From assembly GCA_900078775.1 (NCBI GenBank), contig LT549889.1:620001-684000 (forward strand): a stretch of DNA of 64,000 nt. Direction: 5' to 3'. Each line of letters begins with the position of its first letter. The stretch's first letter is position 1. Below, piece by piece: positions 1 to 8,132 of the stretch. The notes beneath the pieces are model-generated. The model was not told where the DNA came from and searched no databases. It saw only the letters and a program-made list of their open reading frames with translations. The position numbers and the translations under genes were made by a program. This stretch comes from Mycolicibacterium aurum. Lineage in GTDB: Bacteria; Actinomycetota; Actinomycetes; Mycobacteriales; Mycobacteriaceae.

Positions 1-441
1 GTCGGCGCCGCCGGACTCCACGAGGTACACCACCGGCAACCGGTTCACCCGCGCGATCTCCAAGGCGCGCAGGTTCTTTCGCAGGGTGTACGGGTTCATG
101 GTGCCGCCCCGGACGGTCGGGTCGTGCGCGATGATCATGCACTCGACGCCGGACACCACGCCGACGCCGGTGACGATCGCGGCGCCGACGTTGAACTCGG
201 TGCCCCAGGCGGCCAGTGCGGACAGTTCCATGAACGGCGCATCGCGGTCGACGAGCAGTTCGATGCGCTCCCTGGCAAGCAGTCGGCCGCGGTCGTGGTG
301 GCGCTTGACGTAGCGCTCACCGCCGCCTGCGGCCACCAGTTCCAGTTGCTCGTTGAGTGCGGCCACCGCCGCCGATTGGACGCTGTGGTTGTTGCGGAAG
401 GTCTCGGAGGTGGTGTCCACATCCGATGTCAGGACAGTCAT
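1..441 (-). CDS. Acyl-CoA carboxylase carboxyltransferase (beta) subunit, partial
   Basis: This is the N-terminal 147 codons of a biotin-dependent acyl-CoA carboxylase beta subunit; the rest lies beyond the left edge. It starts at ATG 441. Recognisable family stretches are GRLLARERIELLVD, GAAIVTGVGVVSGVEC, then HDPTVRGGTMNPYTLRK and NRLPVVYLVESGGAD, which form part of the crotonase-like carboxyltransferase fold that moves the carboxyl group from biotin to an acyl-CoA. The acyl substrate cannot be told from this fragment; methylcrotonyl-, geranyl- and propionyl-CoA enzymes all share these motifs. A palindromic operator sits 40 bp upstream of the start and recurs before the next gene, so the two are probably co-regulated. 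Confidence 0.9.
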   Translation of the reverse strand, partial: MTVLTSDVDTTSETFRNNHSVQSAAVAALNEQLELVAAGGGERYVKRHHDRGRLLARERIELLVDRDAPFMELSALAAWGTEFNVGAAIVTGVGVVSGVECMIIAHDPTVRGGTMNPYTLRKNLRALEIARVNRLPVVYLVESGGAD

Positions 442-480
442 CGGGGTCCTTTTCGATACGTGCTGACGAACTGAACAGAG

Positions 481-502
481 TTAGTGAATGCCCATACACT
501 AA
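481..502. promoter_or_regulatory. 22-bp palindromic operator, copy 1
   Basis: The arms TTAGTGAATG (481-490) and CATACACTAA (493-502) are inverted repeats matching at 9 of 10 positions around a CC centre. The site lies 40 bp upstream of the carboxylase start. A second copy with an identical left arm lies upstream of the nitronate monooxygenase gene. Size and symmetry suit a TetR-type dimer, but the regulator is not identified. Confidence 0.55.
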
Positions 503-607
503 GTGGCGGATGAGCTGTGGAGGAGAGGTAAATCGAGGAACACCCCCAACTGGGGAGATAAGGAATACGTGCGGAGTAGTGCCCCGCGAGGCTTGGCGGG
601 AAGCAAC

Positions 608-1537
608 TCAGGATTCGCTGAAGCCGGCGGCATTCCGCGCCTGGCGGTACTGGGCGACCAGGGTGTCGATGACGTCCTGCACGGTGGCGACGGCATTCAC
701 GCCGGACACGCTGTGGCCGGCGCTCCATGCGGACCGGTTGGCCAGCAGCTGGTCTTGCGCAAACCCGCGTCGGGTGTCCTCCTCGTCGTCCTGCTGCTCG
801 AGCCAGCAGCTCAGCAGACTGGCGGGAATGCCGCCGACCCGATCGGAGAGCCGCACATCATCGAGCGTGGAGGCGACCAGCGCGGCCCGGTAGTCGGGGC
901 TCGCACCGCTCTGGTGTGTCGCGATGAACCTGGTGCCGAGGTAGGCCAGGTCGATGCCGAGCACCTCGGCGGCCAGGATGGCGTGTCCGTCGCTGATCCC
1001 GCCGGCCAGCACCAACGGTCCGGCGAACTGCTCGCGGACCGCGCGAACGAAGGCGAACGGGTTCGCCCATCCGGTCTGTCCGCCGGCGCCCGCGGTCAGC
1101 AGGACGAGGCCGTCGGCGCCGGCATCCAGCGCACGCCAGGCGTGCTGCAGGCTGGCGACGTCGGCGAACACCAGTGCGCCCGCGTCATGGAGCGGGCGCA
1201 CGACGGGCGCGGGGGAGCCGACGCTGGTGATCACGAGTTCGGTGCCGTGCTGGATCAGGGTGCTCAGGTCGGCGTCGAGTCGGGCATTGCTGCGGTGGAC
1301 GACCAGGTTCGGTGCGACGGGTGCGGCGTGCGTCTCCAGTTCCCCTTTCATCCGGCTCAACCACTCGTGTAACTCGCGATCGGTGGCGGCGTTGTGGGTG
1401 GGGAATGAACCGATCACGCCACCGCGGCAGGCCGAGATCACCAGTTCGGGGGTGGACACGCTGGTCATCGGCGCGGCGATCGCGGGTAGTCGCAGTCGAT
1501 CCGACCATGGGAGGGAATTCGGGGAAACGGTTGCCAC
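608..1537 (-). CDS. Nitronate monooxygenase (2-nitropropane dioxygenase family)
   Basis: A 309-residue FMN-dependent TIM-barrel enzyme that oxidises alkyl nitronates. Supporting motifs are the start IAAPMTSVSTPELVISACRGGVIGSFP, the FMN-phosphate region LLTAGAGGQTGW, LAGGISDG and the late barrel strand YLGTRFIAT. The chosen start is GTG 1537, just before ATVSPNSLPW and preceded by an AGGTG-like ribosome site; the frame stays open upstream to 1768, but that extension does not look like the family. In catabolic clusters members of this family may act on other flavin-dependent substrates, so the true substrate is unknown. Divergent from the LuxR pair, with two palindromes in its upstream region. 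Confidence 0.85.
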   Translation of the reverse strand: MATVSPNSLPWSDRLRLPAIAAPMTSVSTPELVISACRGGVIGSFPTHNAATDRELHEWLSRMKGELETHAAPVAPNLVVHRSNARLDADLSTLIQHGTELVITSVGSPAPVVRPLHDAGALVFADVASLQHAWRALDAGADGLVLLTAGAGGQTGWANPFAFVRAVREQFAGPLVLAGGISDGHAILAAEVLGIDLAYLGTRFIATHQSGASPDYRAALVASTLDDVRLSDRVGGIPASLLSCWLEQQDDEEDTRRGFAQDQLLANRSAWSAGHSVSGVNAVATVQDVIDTLVAQYRQARNAAGFSES

Positions 1538-1575
1538 GGCGCACCTCGTATGGGAATCGTGAAGAAAGTCGAAAA

Positions 1576-1597
1576 TTAGTGAATGGAAGATAACTAA
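1576..1597. promoter_or_regulatory. 22-bp palindromic operator, copy 2
   Basis: The left arm TTAGTGAATG is identical to copy 1 at 481, and the right end ACTAAG is shared at the same spacing; internal symmetry is weaker (6 of 10). It lies about 40 bp upstream of the nitronate monooxygenase start, the same distance as copy 1 from the carboxylase start. Confidence 0.5.
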
Positions 1598-1598
1598 G

Positions 1599-1618
1599 CG
1601 GTTGATCATGGTCAACCG
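1599..1618. promoter_or_regulatory. Second inverted repeat upstream of nitronate monooxygenase
   Basis: CGGTTGA (1599-1605) and TCAACCG (1612-1618) form perfect 7-bp inverted arms with a 6-bp spacer, directly beside operator copy 2. It has the form of a dimeric regulator site, possibly for a factor acting on the divergent promoters of this 308-bp gene-free stretch. Confidence 0.4.
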
Positions 1619-1684
1619 ACACCCTTTGTCGATGGCCCCCTCCGAGCGGTCAACCTGCTGGTAATCCGCCGCAGGGTGAGCGCC

Positions 1685-1714
1685 TTGACAAAGGTGATGC
1701 ACGTCACCAATGAT
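1685..1714 (+). promoter_or_regulatory. SigA-type promoter with CRP-like site in its spacer
   Basis: A consensus -35 TTGACA (1685-1690) is followed after 18 bp by AATGAT (1709-1714), a TANNNT-like -10 with one mismatch. The spacer contains GTGA-N6-TCAC (1694-1707), the core of the CRP-family operator. It reads toward the tandem LuxR genes. CRP binding is an inference from the consensus alone. Confidence 0.45.
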
Positions 1715-1845
1715 GTGCGCTAGTGAATCCGTGACAGCTTCTGGCTCATCGCCCCTGTTCGCGGTCATACGCCGTTCCGAGGAGGCCCGAGATAGATACG
1801 CGTGTCTCGACCGCAGTCAACGGGTTTGCGCACGTCGCGGACCAG

Positions 1846-2811
1846 TTGGCTGATGCGTGTGCTGTGCGGGCAGGCGTCGGTGGCGCCGCCCAGGAACCGA
1901 GTTCGGATCTTTCCGCGTTGTTGGACGCGTTGGGTCGGGTACGTGAGGTCGGGCAGTCGGCCGAGGTGCTCGACACCGCAGGTCGCGAACTCTGCGCCGC
2001 GCAGATCTTCGACCGGGTCATCGTGTCCAGGGTCGGCAACTCGATGTGGTTTCCGTTGACGCTCTACCGCACTGACGAGCGTGGCGCTGTCACGACGGAG
2101 ATCGGCGAGGCCGGCATCATCGGCACCGAGATCCCGTTGGCGTCCCCGCTGGTGGAGGCGGAGGTGGTCAGGCGCCGGTTGCCCGCGCTGGTGCAGGATG
2201 CGCAGCACGAGCCCCGCGTACACCGGGCGTTGGCCGAAAGCGTCGGGACGACAGAGTATGTCGTCGCTCCGGTGATCGTCGGGAACGCGGTCATCGGGCT
2301 GTTGCATGCGGATACCCCGACGACGAAGCGGGCGCTCGGGACGGTGGACCGGGATCTGCTCCGGATGTTCGCCGACGGGGTGGGTCTGGTCTTTGATCGG
2401 GTGGGCCTGGCCGACCGCATGGAACGGCAACGCCGGAGCGTCACCGAGGCATGCCAGGCCGCTGTGCAGAGCCTCGACAACCTGGACCGGCCGGAGTTCT
2501 CGACATTCAGTGCCCGGCTGCCCGATGTCGACGCGGCGGACGACTGTGCACAGCCCCTCGAGCACCGCGAGGTGCGCGCTGCCCGCCCGCAGGGCCGACT
2601 GGCCCGATTGACCACCCGGGAACGTCAGGTGCTCGCGCTGCTGGCCAGCGGGGCGACGAACGCCCAGCTCGCCGACCAGCTCACCGTCGCCGAAAGCACG
2701 GTGAAATCCCACGTGAAGCACATTCTGCACAAGCTCGGGGCGGGCAACCGTGCCGGCGCGATCGCGTGCTACCTCCGAGAAACCCGAGACGACGAACGGC
2801 GGCCCAGATGA
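1846..2811 (+). CDS. LuxR-family transcriptional regulator with GAF-like sensor domain (first of tandem pair)
   Basis: The protein has a GAF-like sensor region (about residues 20-190, including EYVVAPVIVGNAVIGLLHAD) and a C-terminal LuxR helix-turn-helix beginning LTTRERQVLALLASGATNAQ and running through AESTVKSHVKHILHKLGA. No receiver domain is visible, so it is probably a ligand- or redox-sensing regulator rather than a two-component response regulator. The start is uncertain: TTG 1846 is the first accepted start codon in frame but has no ribosome site, whereas GAGGAGG at 1779-1785 points to an in-frame ATA at 1792. Its stop overlaps the start of a paralogue as ATGA. It likely controls the neighbouring catabolic genes. 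Confidence 0.85.
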   Translation: MADACAVRAGVGGAAQEPSSDLSALLDALGRVREVGQSAEVLDTAGRELCAAQIFDRVIVSRVGNSMWFPLTLYRTDERGAVTTEIGEAGIIGTEIPLASPLVEAEVVRRRLPALVQDAQHEPRVHRALAESVGTTEYVVAPVIVGNAVIGLLHADTPTTKRALGTVDRDLLRMFADGVGLVFDRVGLADRMERQRRSVTEACQAAVQSLDNLDRPEFSTFSARLPDVDAADDCAQPLEHREVRAARPQGRLARLTTRERQVLALLASGATNAQLADQLTVAESTVKSHVKHILHKLGAGNRAGAIACYLRETRDDERRPR

Positions 2812-3983
2812 GCGTTTCGATGGTGAGCGACAACGTACGTGCTGGGGCGCCCGGCAAGTCTGGCAGTGACTGGTGGTCAAGGGAACTCGACCTCGTCGAT
2901 CAACTGCGGACGCTGCGGGTGGCGGTGGAGACGCAGCTGGGTTGCAGCGTGGCGCTGCCGACCGTCGAGTGGGACATGTCAGCGCGCTCCACCGAGGTGA
3001 TTTCGACACTCTCACATGCCTGTATCAACCGGCTGCGAGACCTCCCCGGAAGCGAAAACGAACGCGCACAACAACTCTGCCAGTTGGTGCTGCGCCTGCA
3101 ACAGCTGGCGATGGACTGGTATCTGCACGACACCGCGATGCGCAGCCAGCGGCTCGCGGACTGCGCGGCGGGCCTGAGCCGGCTACGCGGGGTACCGACG
3201 TCGGCCGCCCTGCTCGAGAACGCCTGCCAGGAACTGGTATTGCGCTGCGGATTCCATCGAGCGGTGCTGTCCAAGGTGGAGAACTCCGGCTGGAAGCCGA
3301 TGATGCTGCACAATCGCTCGCAGGGCGAGGCGCAGTCGTGGTTCAGCGCCTGGATCGATCAGACCATCCCGCTGGTGACCGGCGCGCCGGAGGCCGAGAT
3401 GCTGTCGCGCCGCCGCCCGTCGCTGGTCTATGACACCGCCGTTGCCCCGGTCTACCGCCCGCTGATCGTCCAGGCCGGGCGGTCACGGTCCTATGTGGTG
3501 GCGCCGGTGGTGCTCGGCTCCGATGTGCTGGGCTTCCTGCACACCGACCATCATCCACTGGCCAGGCGGGTCGACGAGGCCGATCGGGACGTACTGTGGG
3601 CGTTCTCCGACGGGTTCAGCCACCTCTACGAACGCGCGGTACTCGTGGAACGTCTCAAGACGCATCGAGACAGCGTGCGGGACTTGTTCTTCGGTGCCGT
3701 CGACCGGATCGACGAGCTCTGCGAGTCGGCCGGCGAACCTTCGCGGCACAGCGACGTCCAGTCGGTGGACCGGGGCGATCAGCCCGGCAAGCCGTCGGTG
3801 GAGTTGACCGAACGCGAGCAGGACGTATTCGATCTGATGGTGACCGGCGCCAGCAATCACGAGATCGCGGATAAGCTCGTCATCACCGAGGGCACGGTGA
3901 AATCGCACGTGAAGCACATCCTGCGCAAGTACGGTGCGGTCAACCGGGCCCAGGCCATCGCCTGGGCGCTCAGTGACGGCTGA
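2808..3983 (+). CDS. LuxR-family transcriptional regulator with GAF-like sensor domain (second of tandem pair)
   Basis: A 391-residue paralogue of the preceding gene. The alignable core runs from a helical segment (LSRLRGVPTSAALLENACQE) through a GAF-like region (SYVVAPVVLGSDVLGFLHTD) to a LuxR helix-turn-helix (LTEREQDVFDLMVTGASNHE, then TVKSHVKHILRKYGA). It adds about 110 N-terminal residues absent from its neighbour. ATG 2808 overlaps the upstream stop as ATGA, so the two are translationally coupled and may form a heteromeric or hierarchical switch. The 3' end faces the flavin reductase gene with a 20-bp gap and no clear terminator. Confidence 0.88.
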   Translation: MSVSMVSDNVRAGAPGKSGSDWWSRELDLVDQLRTLRVAVETQLGCSVALPTVEWDMSARSTEVISTLSHACINRLRDLPGSENERAQQLCQLVLRLQQLAMDWYLHDTAMRSQRLADCAAGLSRLRGVPTSAALLENACQELVLRCGFHRAVLSKVENSGWKPMMLHNRSQGEAQSWFSAWIDQTIPLVTGAPEAEMLSRRRPSLVYDTAVAPVYRPLIVQAGRSRSYVVAPVVLGSDVLGFLHTDHHPLARRVDEADRDVLWAFSDGFSHLYERAVLVERLKTHRDSVRDLFFGAVDRIDELCESAGEPSRHSDVQSVDRGDQPGKPSVELTEREQDVFDLMVTGASNHEIADKLVITEGTVKSHVKHILRKYGAVNRAQAIAWALSDG

Positions 3984-4003
3984 CGAGCGGGGTCGAAAGG
4001 GTT

Positions 4004-4504
4004 CTAAGCCGGCAGACCGGGCAGCGGCGTCGCCGCCCGGAATGTGCCGTCGTGATAGATCAACGGCGCGGGTGTCTCGCCCTCGCAATGGATCTCGCGG
4101 ACCCCGCCGATGACCAGTGTCGAGTCACCGACCGGGATGAGCTGATCCACCCCGACTTTCAGCCACGTCGGGGTACCGGCCAGCAGTGGTTCCCCGCCGG
4201 GCAGTGGGGACCACGATCCGGGCTCGGCGAACCGATGCTCGGCGCTGCGGGCGAACCGCCGAGCCAGGTGTGCCTGATGCTCGCCGAGAACATGGACCAC
4301 GACGGTCTCGGCTGCCCGCACGGCATCGATACTCGACGAGGTGTGGGTGATGTTGAAACACACCAGCGGAGGATCAAGAGAGAGCGACGCCAGCGAGGTC
4401 GCCGTGAACCCGACCGGACCCGAATCCGAGGTGAGCGTGATGATGGCGACGCCGCCCGGATGGCGTCGCAACGCGGCGCGGTAGGAAGCGGCATCCACCG
4501 TCAT
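4004..4504 (-). CDS. Flavin reductase domain protein (FMN-binding split barrel)
   Basis: A 166-residue protein of the HpaC/DIM6-NTAB flavin reductase type. It reduces FMN or FAD with NAD(P)H to supply a partner monooxygenase. Family signs are the start [38 protein letters not shown], and the closing region with [11 protein letters not shown]. It is the last gene of a leftward operon and overlaps the upstream gene by 4 bp. Likely partners in the cluster are the adjacent small luciferase-like protein and the acyl-CoA-dehydrogenase-fold protein at 9366. Confidence 0.88.
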   Translation of the reverse strand: MTVDAASYRAALRRHPGGVAIITLTSDSGPVGFTATSLASLSLDPPLVCFNITHTSSSIDAVRAAETVVVHVLGEHQAHLARRFARSAEHRFAEPGSWSPLPGGEPLLAGTPTWLKVGVDQLIPVGDSTLVIGGVREIHCEGETPAPLIYHDGTFRAATPLPGLPA

Positions 4505-4953
4505 GCGGGCCTCGCCTCGGACGAGACCGGAGCGGGTGCCCCCATCGTGGCCAGTGCAATCGGCAGGTGCCGCCGAAGCTCCTCGGCCGCATCGCGAAGA
4601 AGTGGCCGCAGCACCGCGCCGTCGGCGATGCCGAGGGCGTGTATATCGGCCACCAGCCCGGCCAGACCGGCTGGGGTGCCGATATACACGAGCGTGTCAC
4701 GCGGAGGCGTTATACCGCTGGCACGTAGGCGTTCCCGGGCCGCGGCCGCGTTCTCGTCGACCAGCACATCGATGTCGACGAGAACATCGACCGCGGGCTG
4801 CGCGGCACGTACCGCGGACGCCCGGTGCGCTACATCGCGCAGGTCGACACCGCGGATCCGCACCGACGGACCGGAGGAATCGGCCCAGGTTCCGTCCGCC
4901 GCACTGATGCCGACGCGTGCTGGGCCGTGCACGACGATGTCGTAGTCCGCCAT
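4501..4953 (-). CDS. Small protein resembling the C-terminal part of a luciferase-like monooxygenase
   Basis: A 150-residue protein starting at ATG 4953. I do not recognise it as a whole. The segment [20 protein letters not shown] followed by [11 protein letters not shown] resembles the C-terminal region of FMNH2-dependent monooxygenases of the NtaA/SnaA type, where a GTP-x-x-(V/L)-A-x-x-(V/I) helix precedes an ADGF-like strand. The usual N-terminal TIM-barrel half is absent. Coupling to the flavin reductase by a 4-bp overlap supports a flavin role. It could be an accessory subunit, a relic, or an independent small fold; the call is tentative. Confidence 0.6.
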   Translation of the reverse strand: MADYDIVVHGPARVGISAADGTWADSSGPSVRIRGVDLRDVAHRASAVRAAQPAVDVLVDIDVLVDENAAAARERLRASGITPPRDTLVYIGTPAGLAGLVADIHALGIADGAVLRPLLRDAAEELRRHLPIALATMGAPAPVSSEARPA

Positions 4954-4981
4954 GCTTCCTCCCGTCCGTTCTGTTTCTGAG

Positions 4982-6481
4982 TCAGTTCGCGGGGTCGATG
5001 ACGATCGCGAACGCCTTGTTGGCGATACCGCCGGAACGGTCCACCGAGATGAACTTCTCCTCGACGTATTCATCGATGGCATGGGGGCCACCCTCGCGGC
5101 CGAGTCCGCTCTCCTTGAATCCACCGAACGGGTAGGCCGGGTGGATGACGTGCCAGTTGTTGACCCACACCATCCCCGCATCGAGTCGCCGTGCAACCTC
5201 GACGGCGCGCTCGTCGCTGCCCCAGACACCTGCGGAGAGACCGTAGTTCGTGTCGTTGGCGATCTTGATGGCCTCGTCCACCGAGTCGTAGGTCAACACC
5301 ACCAGAACCGGTCCGAAGACCTCCTCGCGGGCCACCCGCATATCGTTGGTGACGTCGACGAAGATCGTCGGCTCGATCCAGTAGCCCTTCTCGTACTCGG
5401 CACCGACGGGCGAGCGCCCACCCAGCGCGACCTTTGCACCCTCGTCGGTGGCGATGCGGAAGTAGTCCAGGATGCGGTCGCGCTGATCCGCGGAGATGAT
5501 CGGACCGATATGCGTGGTGGGTTGCAACGGATCACCGACGCGCAGCGTCGATGCCCGCGCGACCAGCTTGTCGACGATCTCGTCGCGCCGGGTGGCCGGG
5601 ATGAGCAGGCGGGTACCCGCCTCACAGGCTTCGCCGTTGTTCGCCATGCAGGCGAACAACGCACCGTCTACGGCCATGTCGATATCCGCATCATCGAGGA
5701 TGATGTTGGCGCCCTTGCCGCCGAGCTCCAGGGTGACGCGGCGGATCGAGTCGGCGGACTGCCGCAGAATGCTCTTACCCACCGCGGTCGACCCGGTGAA
5801 GGCGACCTTACGGACTCCGGGATGTCCGGACAGGTGAGCACCCACAGGTTCACCGTCACCGGTCACCACGTTGAGGACACCGGGAGGTAGGCCGGCGGCG
5901 TCGAACTCGCGGGCGAGTTCGAGCGGGAGCAGGGGTGCATGCTCGTCGGGCTTGAGGATGACGGAGTTCCCGGCCGCCAGTGCCGGGCCGATCTTCCACA
6001 CGGTGGTCAGCAACGGGATGTTCCACGGCACGATCGCCGCGACCACACCGATCGGCTCGCGGACCACGATCCCGCTGGCCGGCACCGGCTCGATGGCCGG
6101 ACCTTCGGTCTCCCACTCATAGGCCTCGGTGATGGCGGCCACGTACTGCAGCTGGGCGGCCGACAGGCCGACGTGCAGTGCGCCGGTGATCCGGATGGTG
6201 GCACCGTTCTCCCGGGACTGCAGCGCAGCCAGTTCGTCCAGGCGTTCGGTCAGCCGTGCGGCGACGGTGTTGATCAGCGCGGCCCGCTGTGCCGGGGGAG
6301 TGCGTCGCCAGGTGCCCTCGTCGAAGGCGCCCTGCGCAGCCGCCACCGCGGCGTCGACATGAGTGACATCGCCTTTGGCGACGGTGGCGACGATCTCTTC
6401 GGTTGCCGGACTGCGGATTTCGTAGCTCTCGTCGGTGTCGATCCACTTGCCGTCGATGTAGAGCGGGTAGTGCTGTGTCAT
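4982..6481 (-). CDS. NAD(P)-dependent aldehyde dehydrogenase
   Basis: A 499-residue ALDH-superfamily enzyme oxidising an aldehyde to the acid. Visible elements are the Rossmann-type motif FTGSTAVGK, the general-base region VTLELGGKGANIIL, the catalytic cysteine in NNGEACEAGTR, and the C-terminal EEVFGPVLVVL and PFGGFKESGLGREGG signatures. The cysteine motif departs slightly from the common GQxC form, as in several terpenoid- or steroid-related ALDHs. It lies between an acyl-CoA ligase and a flavin reductase in one leftward operon, consistent with turning an oxidised side chain into an acid for CoA activation. Starts at ATG 6481. Confidence 0.92.
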   Translation of the reverse strand: MTQHYPLYIDGKWIDTDESYEIRSPATEEIVATVAKGDVTHVDAAVAAAQGAFDEGTWRRTPPAQRAALINTVAARLTERLDELAALQSRENGATIRITGALHVGLSAAQLQYVAAITEAYEWETEGPAIEPVPASGIVVREPIGVVAAIVPWNIPLLTTVWKIGPALAAGNSVILKPDEHAPLLPLELAREFDAAGLPPGVLNVVTGDGEPVGAHLSGHPGVRKVAFTGSTAVGKSILRQSADSIRRVTLELGGKGANIILDDADIDMAVDGALFACMANNGEACEAGTRLLIPATRRDEIVDKLVARASTLRVGDPLQPTTHIGPIISADQRDRILDYFRIATDEGAKVALGGRSPVGAEYEKGYWIEPTIFVDVTNDMRVAREEVFGPVLVVLTYDSVDEAIKIANDTNYGLSAGVWGSDERAVEVARRLDAGMVWVNNWHVIHPAYPFGGFKESGLGREGGPHAIDEYVEEKFISVDRSGGIANKAFAIVIDPAN

Positions 6482-6496
6482 TTCGTTGGACTCCTC

Positions 6497-8101
6497 TTAC
6501 CCGACCTGTCGGGTGCTGTGCTGCCAGTACGGTTTCCGGATGGCCCTCTTGTCCACCTTCCCGGCCGGGTTGAGTGGCAACTCGTCGGTGAACAGGATGG
6601 TCTTGGGTGCGGGAACGCTGCCCAGTGCTTCTTTGACGTGTTTGATCAGTTCGTTTTCCAGCTCACGTCCGGTGATCTCGCCGGCTCGGGCGACCACCAC
6701 GGCCATCACCGCCTCACCCCACTTCTCGTGCGGGATACCGATCACGGCGGCCTGAGCCACCGTCGGGTGGGCGGTCAGCACGTCCTCAACCTGGCGGGGG
6801 AAAACGTTGAATCCACCGCTGACCACCATGTCCTTCTTGCGGTCGACGAGGTAGAGATAACCGTCCTCATCGAGCCGGCCGATATCGCCGGTGTGTATCC
6901 ACCCGTCCCGGACCGTCTCGGCATTGCGTTGCGGATCCAGATAACCCAGCATCTGGCCGAGTTGATGCGAACAGATCTCGCCGACCGCACCGACGGGCAG
7001 CGGATTGTCCTGCTCGTCCTGGATGCTGACCTGCACCGCGAACATCGGCCGCCCGGCAGAGGCAAGCCGGGAGACCCACTCCTGCTGTGTCTCATCCGAT
7101 CCGGCAAGGTGTTCGTGCTTACGCATGCAGGATACGTAACCCTGCTCGGTGCCGGCGTAGGTCTGGATGAAGATCGGACCGAAGGTATCCAGCGCCTGCC
7201 GGAGCCGTTCGGGCGCCATCGGCGCCCCGGCGTAGATCACGGTCTGCAGGGACGTGATGTCGAACGCATCGCGAGCGGGATGGTCCAGTAGCAGATAGAC
7301 GATGGTGGGTACCACCGCCGTGGCGGTGACTCGGTGCCGCTCGATGTTGCGCAGTAGCGTCTCGACCTCGAGACCTGGGAGCATGACGTTCGTGCCGCCA
7401 CGGACGAAGGTCGGCATCACGAAGATCTGGCTGAAGTGGGTCAGCGGGGCACCGTGTGCGAAGACCTCGCCGAACCGGATGTCACCGATCTCCAGACCCG
7501 CCGAGATGGCGTAGTAGCTCCAGGTGAAGTGCGAGTTGACCACGCCCTTGGGTTCACCGGTGCTCCCCGAGGTGAACAGCACGTAGGCCTCGTCGTTCTC
7601 GTCGAGGTCGACCGCCGGCCGAGTCTCGGCGGCCGCCTCGACGATAGATGCGAAGTCGGCCGCCTCGACCTGCTTTCGCGCCGCCGGCCCGACCCGGATG
7701 ACGTGCTGCAGCGTGGGCAGTTGGTCGTGGATCGTGGCTACGGCGTCCTCGAACTTGGCGTGGTAGAGCAACGTCGTGGCGTCCGTCTGCGCGAGGTTGC
7801 TCCGGAAGCCGTCGGTGGCGGCGCGGGTCGGCATCTGTACCAGCACCGCACCCGCCGCCCACACGGCCTGCTGAATGGGGATGAATTCCAGGCAGTTGGG
7901 CATCAGCAGGCCCACCCGGTCACCCTTGCGAACCCCGGCGGCGATCAATGCGTTGGCAATTCGATTACGCCACAGCAACAACTCCCGGTAGGTGATGCTG
8001 CGGTCACCGTCGATGATCGCTACCCGGTCGGGGTAGTAGGTGCATGCCCGGTCCAGTACATCGGGTAGCGGACCCCACATGCCGGCGTTCGAAGGCTTCA
8101 C
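6497..8101 (-). CDS. Fatty-acid/aryl acyl-CoA ligase (FadD-like, ANL superfamily)
   Basis: A 534-residue adenylate-forming ligase that activates a carboxylic acid to acyl-AMP and then acyl-CoA. The phosphate loop is YVLFTSGSTGEPKGV, the adenine motif YAGTEQG, the hinge aspartate lies in GWIHTGDIGRLDEDGYLYLV, and the catalytic lysine in the C-terminal PLNPAGKVDKRAIR. The GTG start at 8101 has an AAGGAG somewhat far upstream. Located 15 bp upstream of the aldehyde dehydrogenase, so the two likely handle successive steps on the same substrate. Confidence 0.92.
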   Translation of the reverse strand: MKPSNAGMWGPLPDVLDRACTYYPDRVAIIDGDRSITYRELLLWRNRIANALIAAGVRKGDRVGLLMPNCLEFIPIQQAVWAAGAVLVQMPTRAATDGFRSNLAQTDATTLLYHAKFEDAVATIHDQLPTLQHVIRVGPAARKQVEAADFASIVEAAAETRPAVDLDENDEAYVLFTSGSTGEPKGVVNSHFTWSYYAISAGLEIGDIRFGEVFAHGAPLTHFSQIFVMPTFVRGGTNVMLPGLEVETLLRNIERHRVTATAVVPTIVYLLLDHPARDAFDITSLQTVIYAGAPMAPERLRQALDTFGPIFIQTYAGTEQGYVSCMRKHEHLAGSDETQQEWVSRLASAGRPMFAVQVSIQDEQDNPLPVGAVGEICSHQLGQMLGYLDPQRNAETVRDGWIHTGDIGRLDEDGYLYLVDRKKDMVVSGGFNVFPRQVEDVLTAHPTVAQAAVIGIPHEKWGEAVMAVVVARAGEITGRELENELIKHVKEALGSVPAPKTILFTDELPLNPAGKVDKRAIRKPYWQHSTRQVG

Positions 8102-8132
8102 GGTGAGAGAGACTCCTTAATCGATTCTCGCG

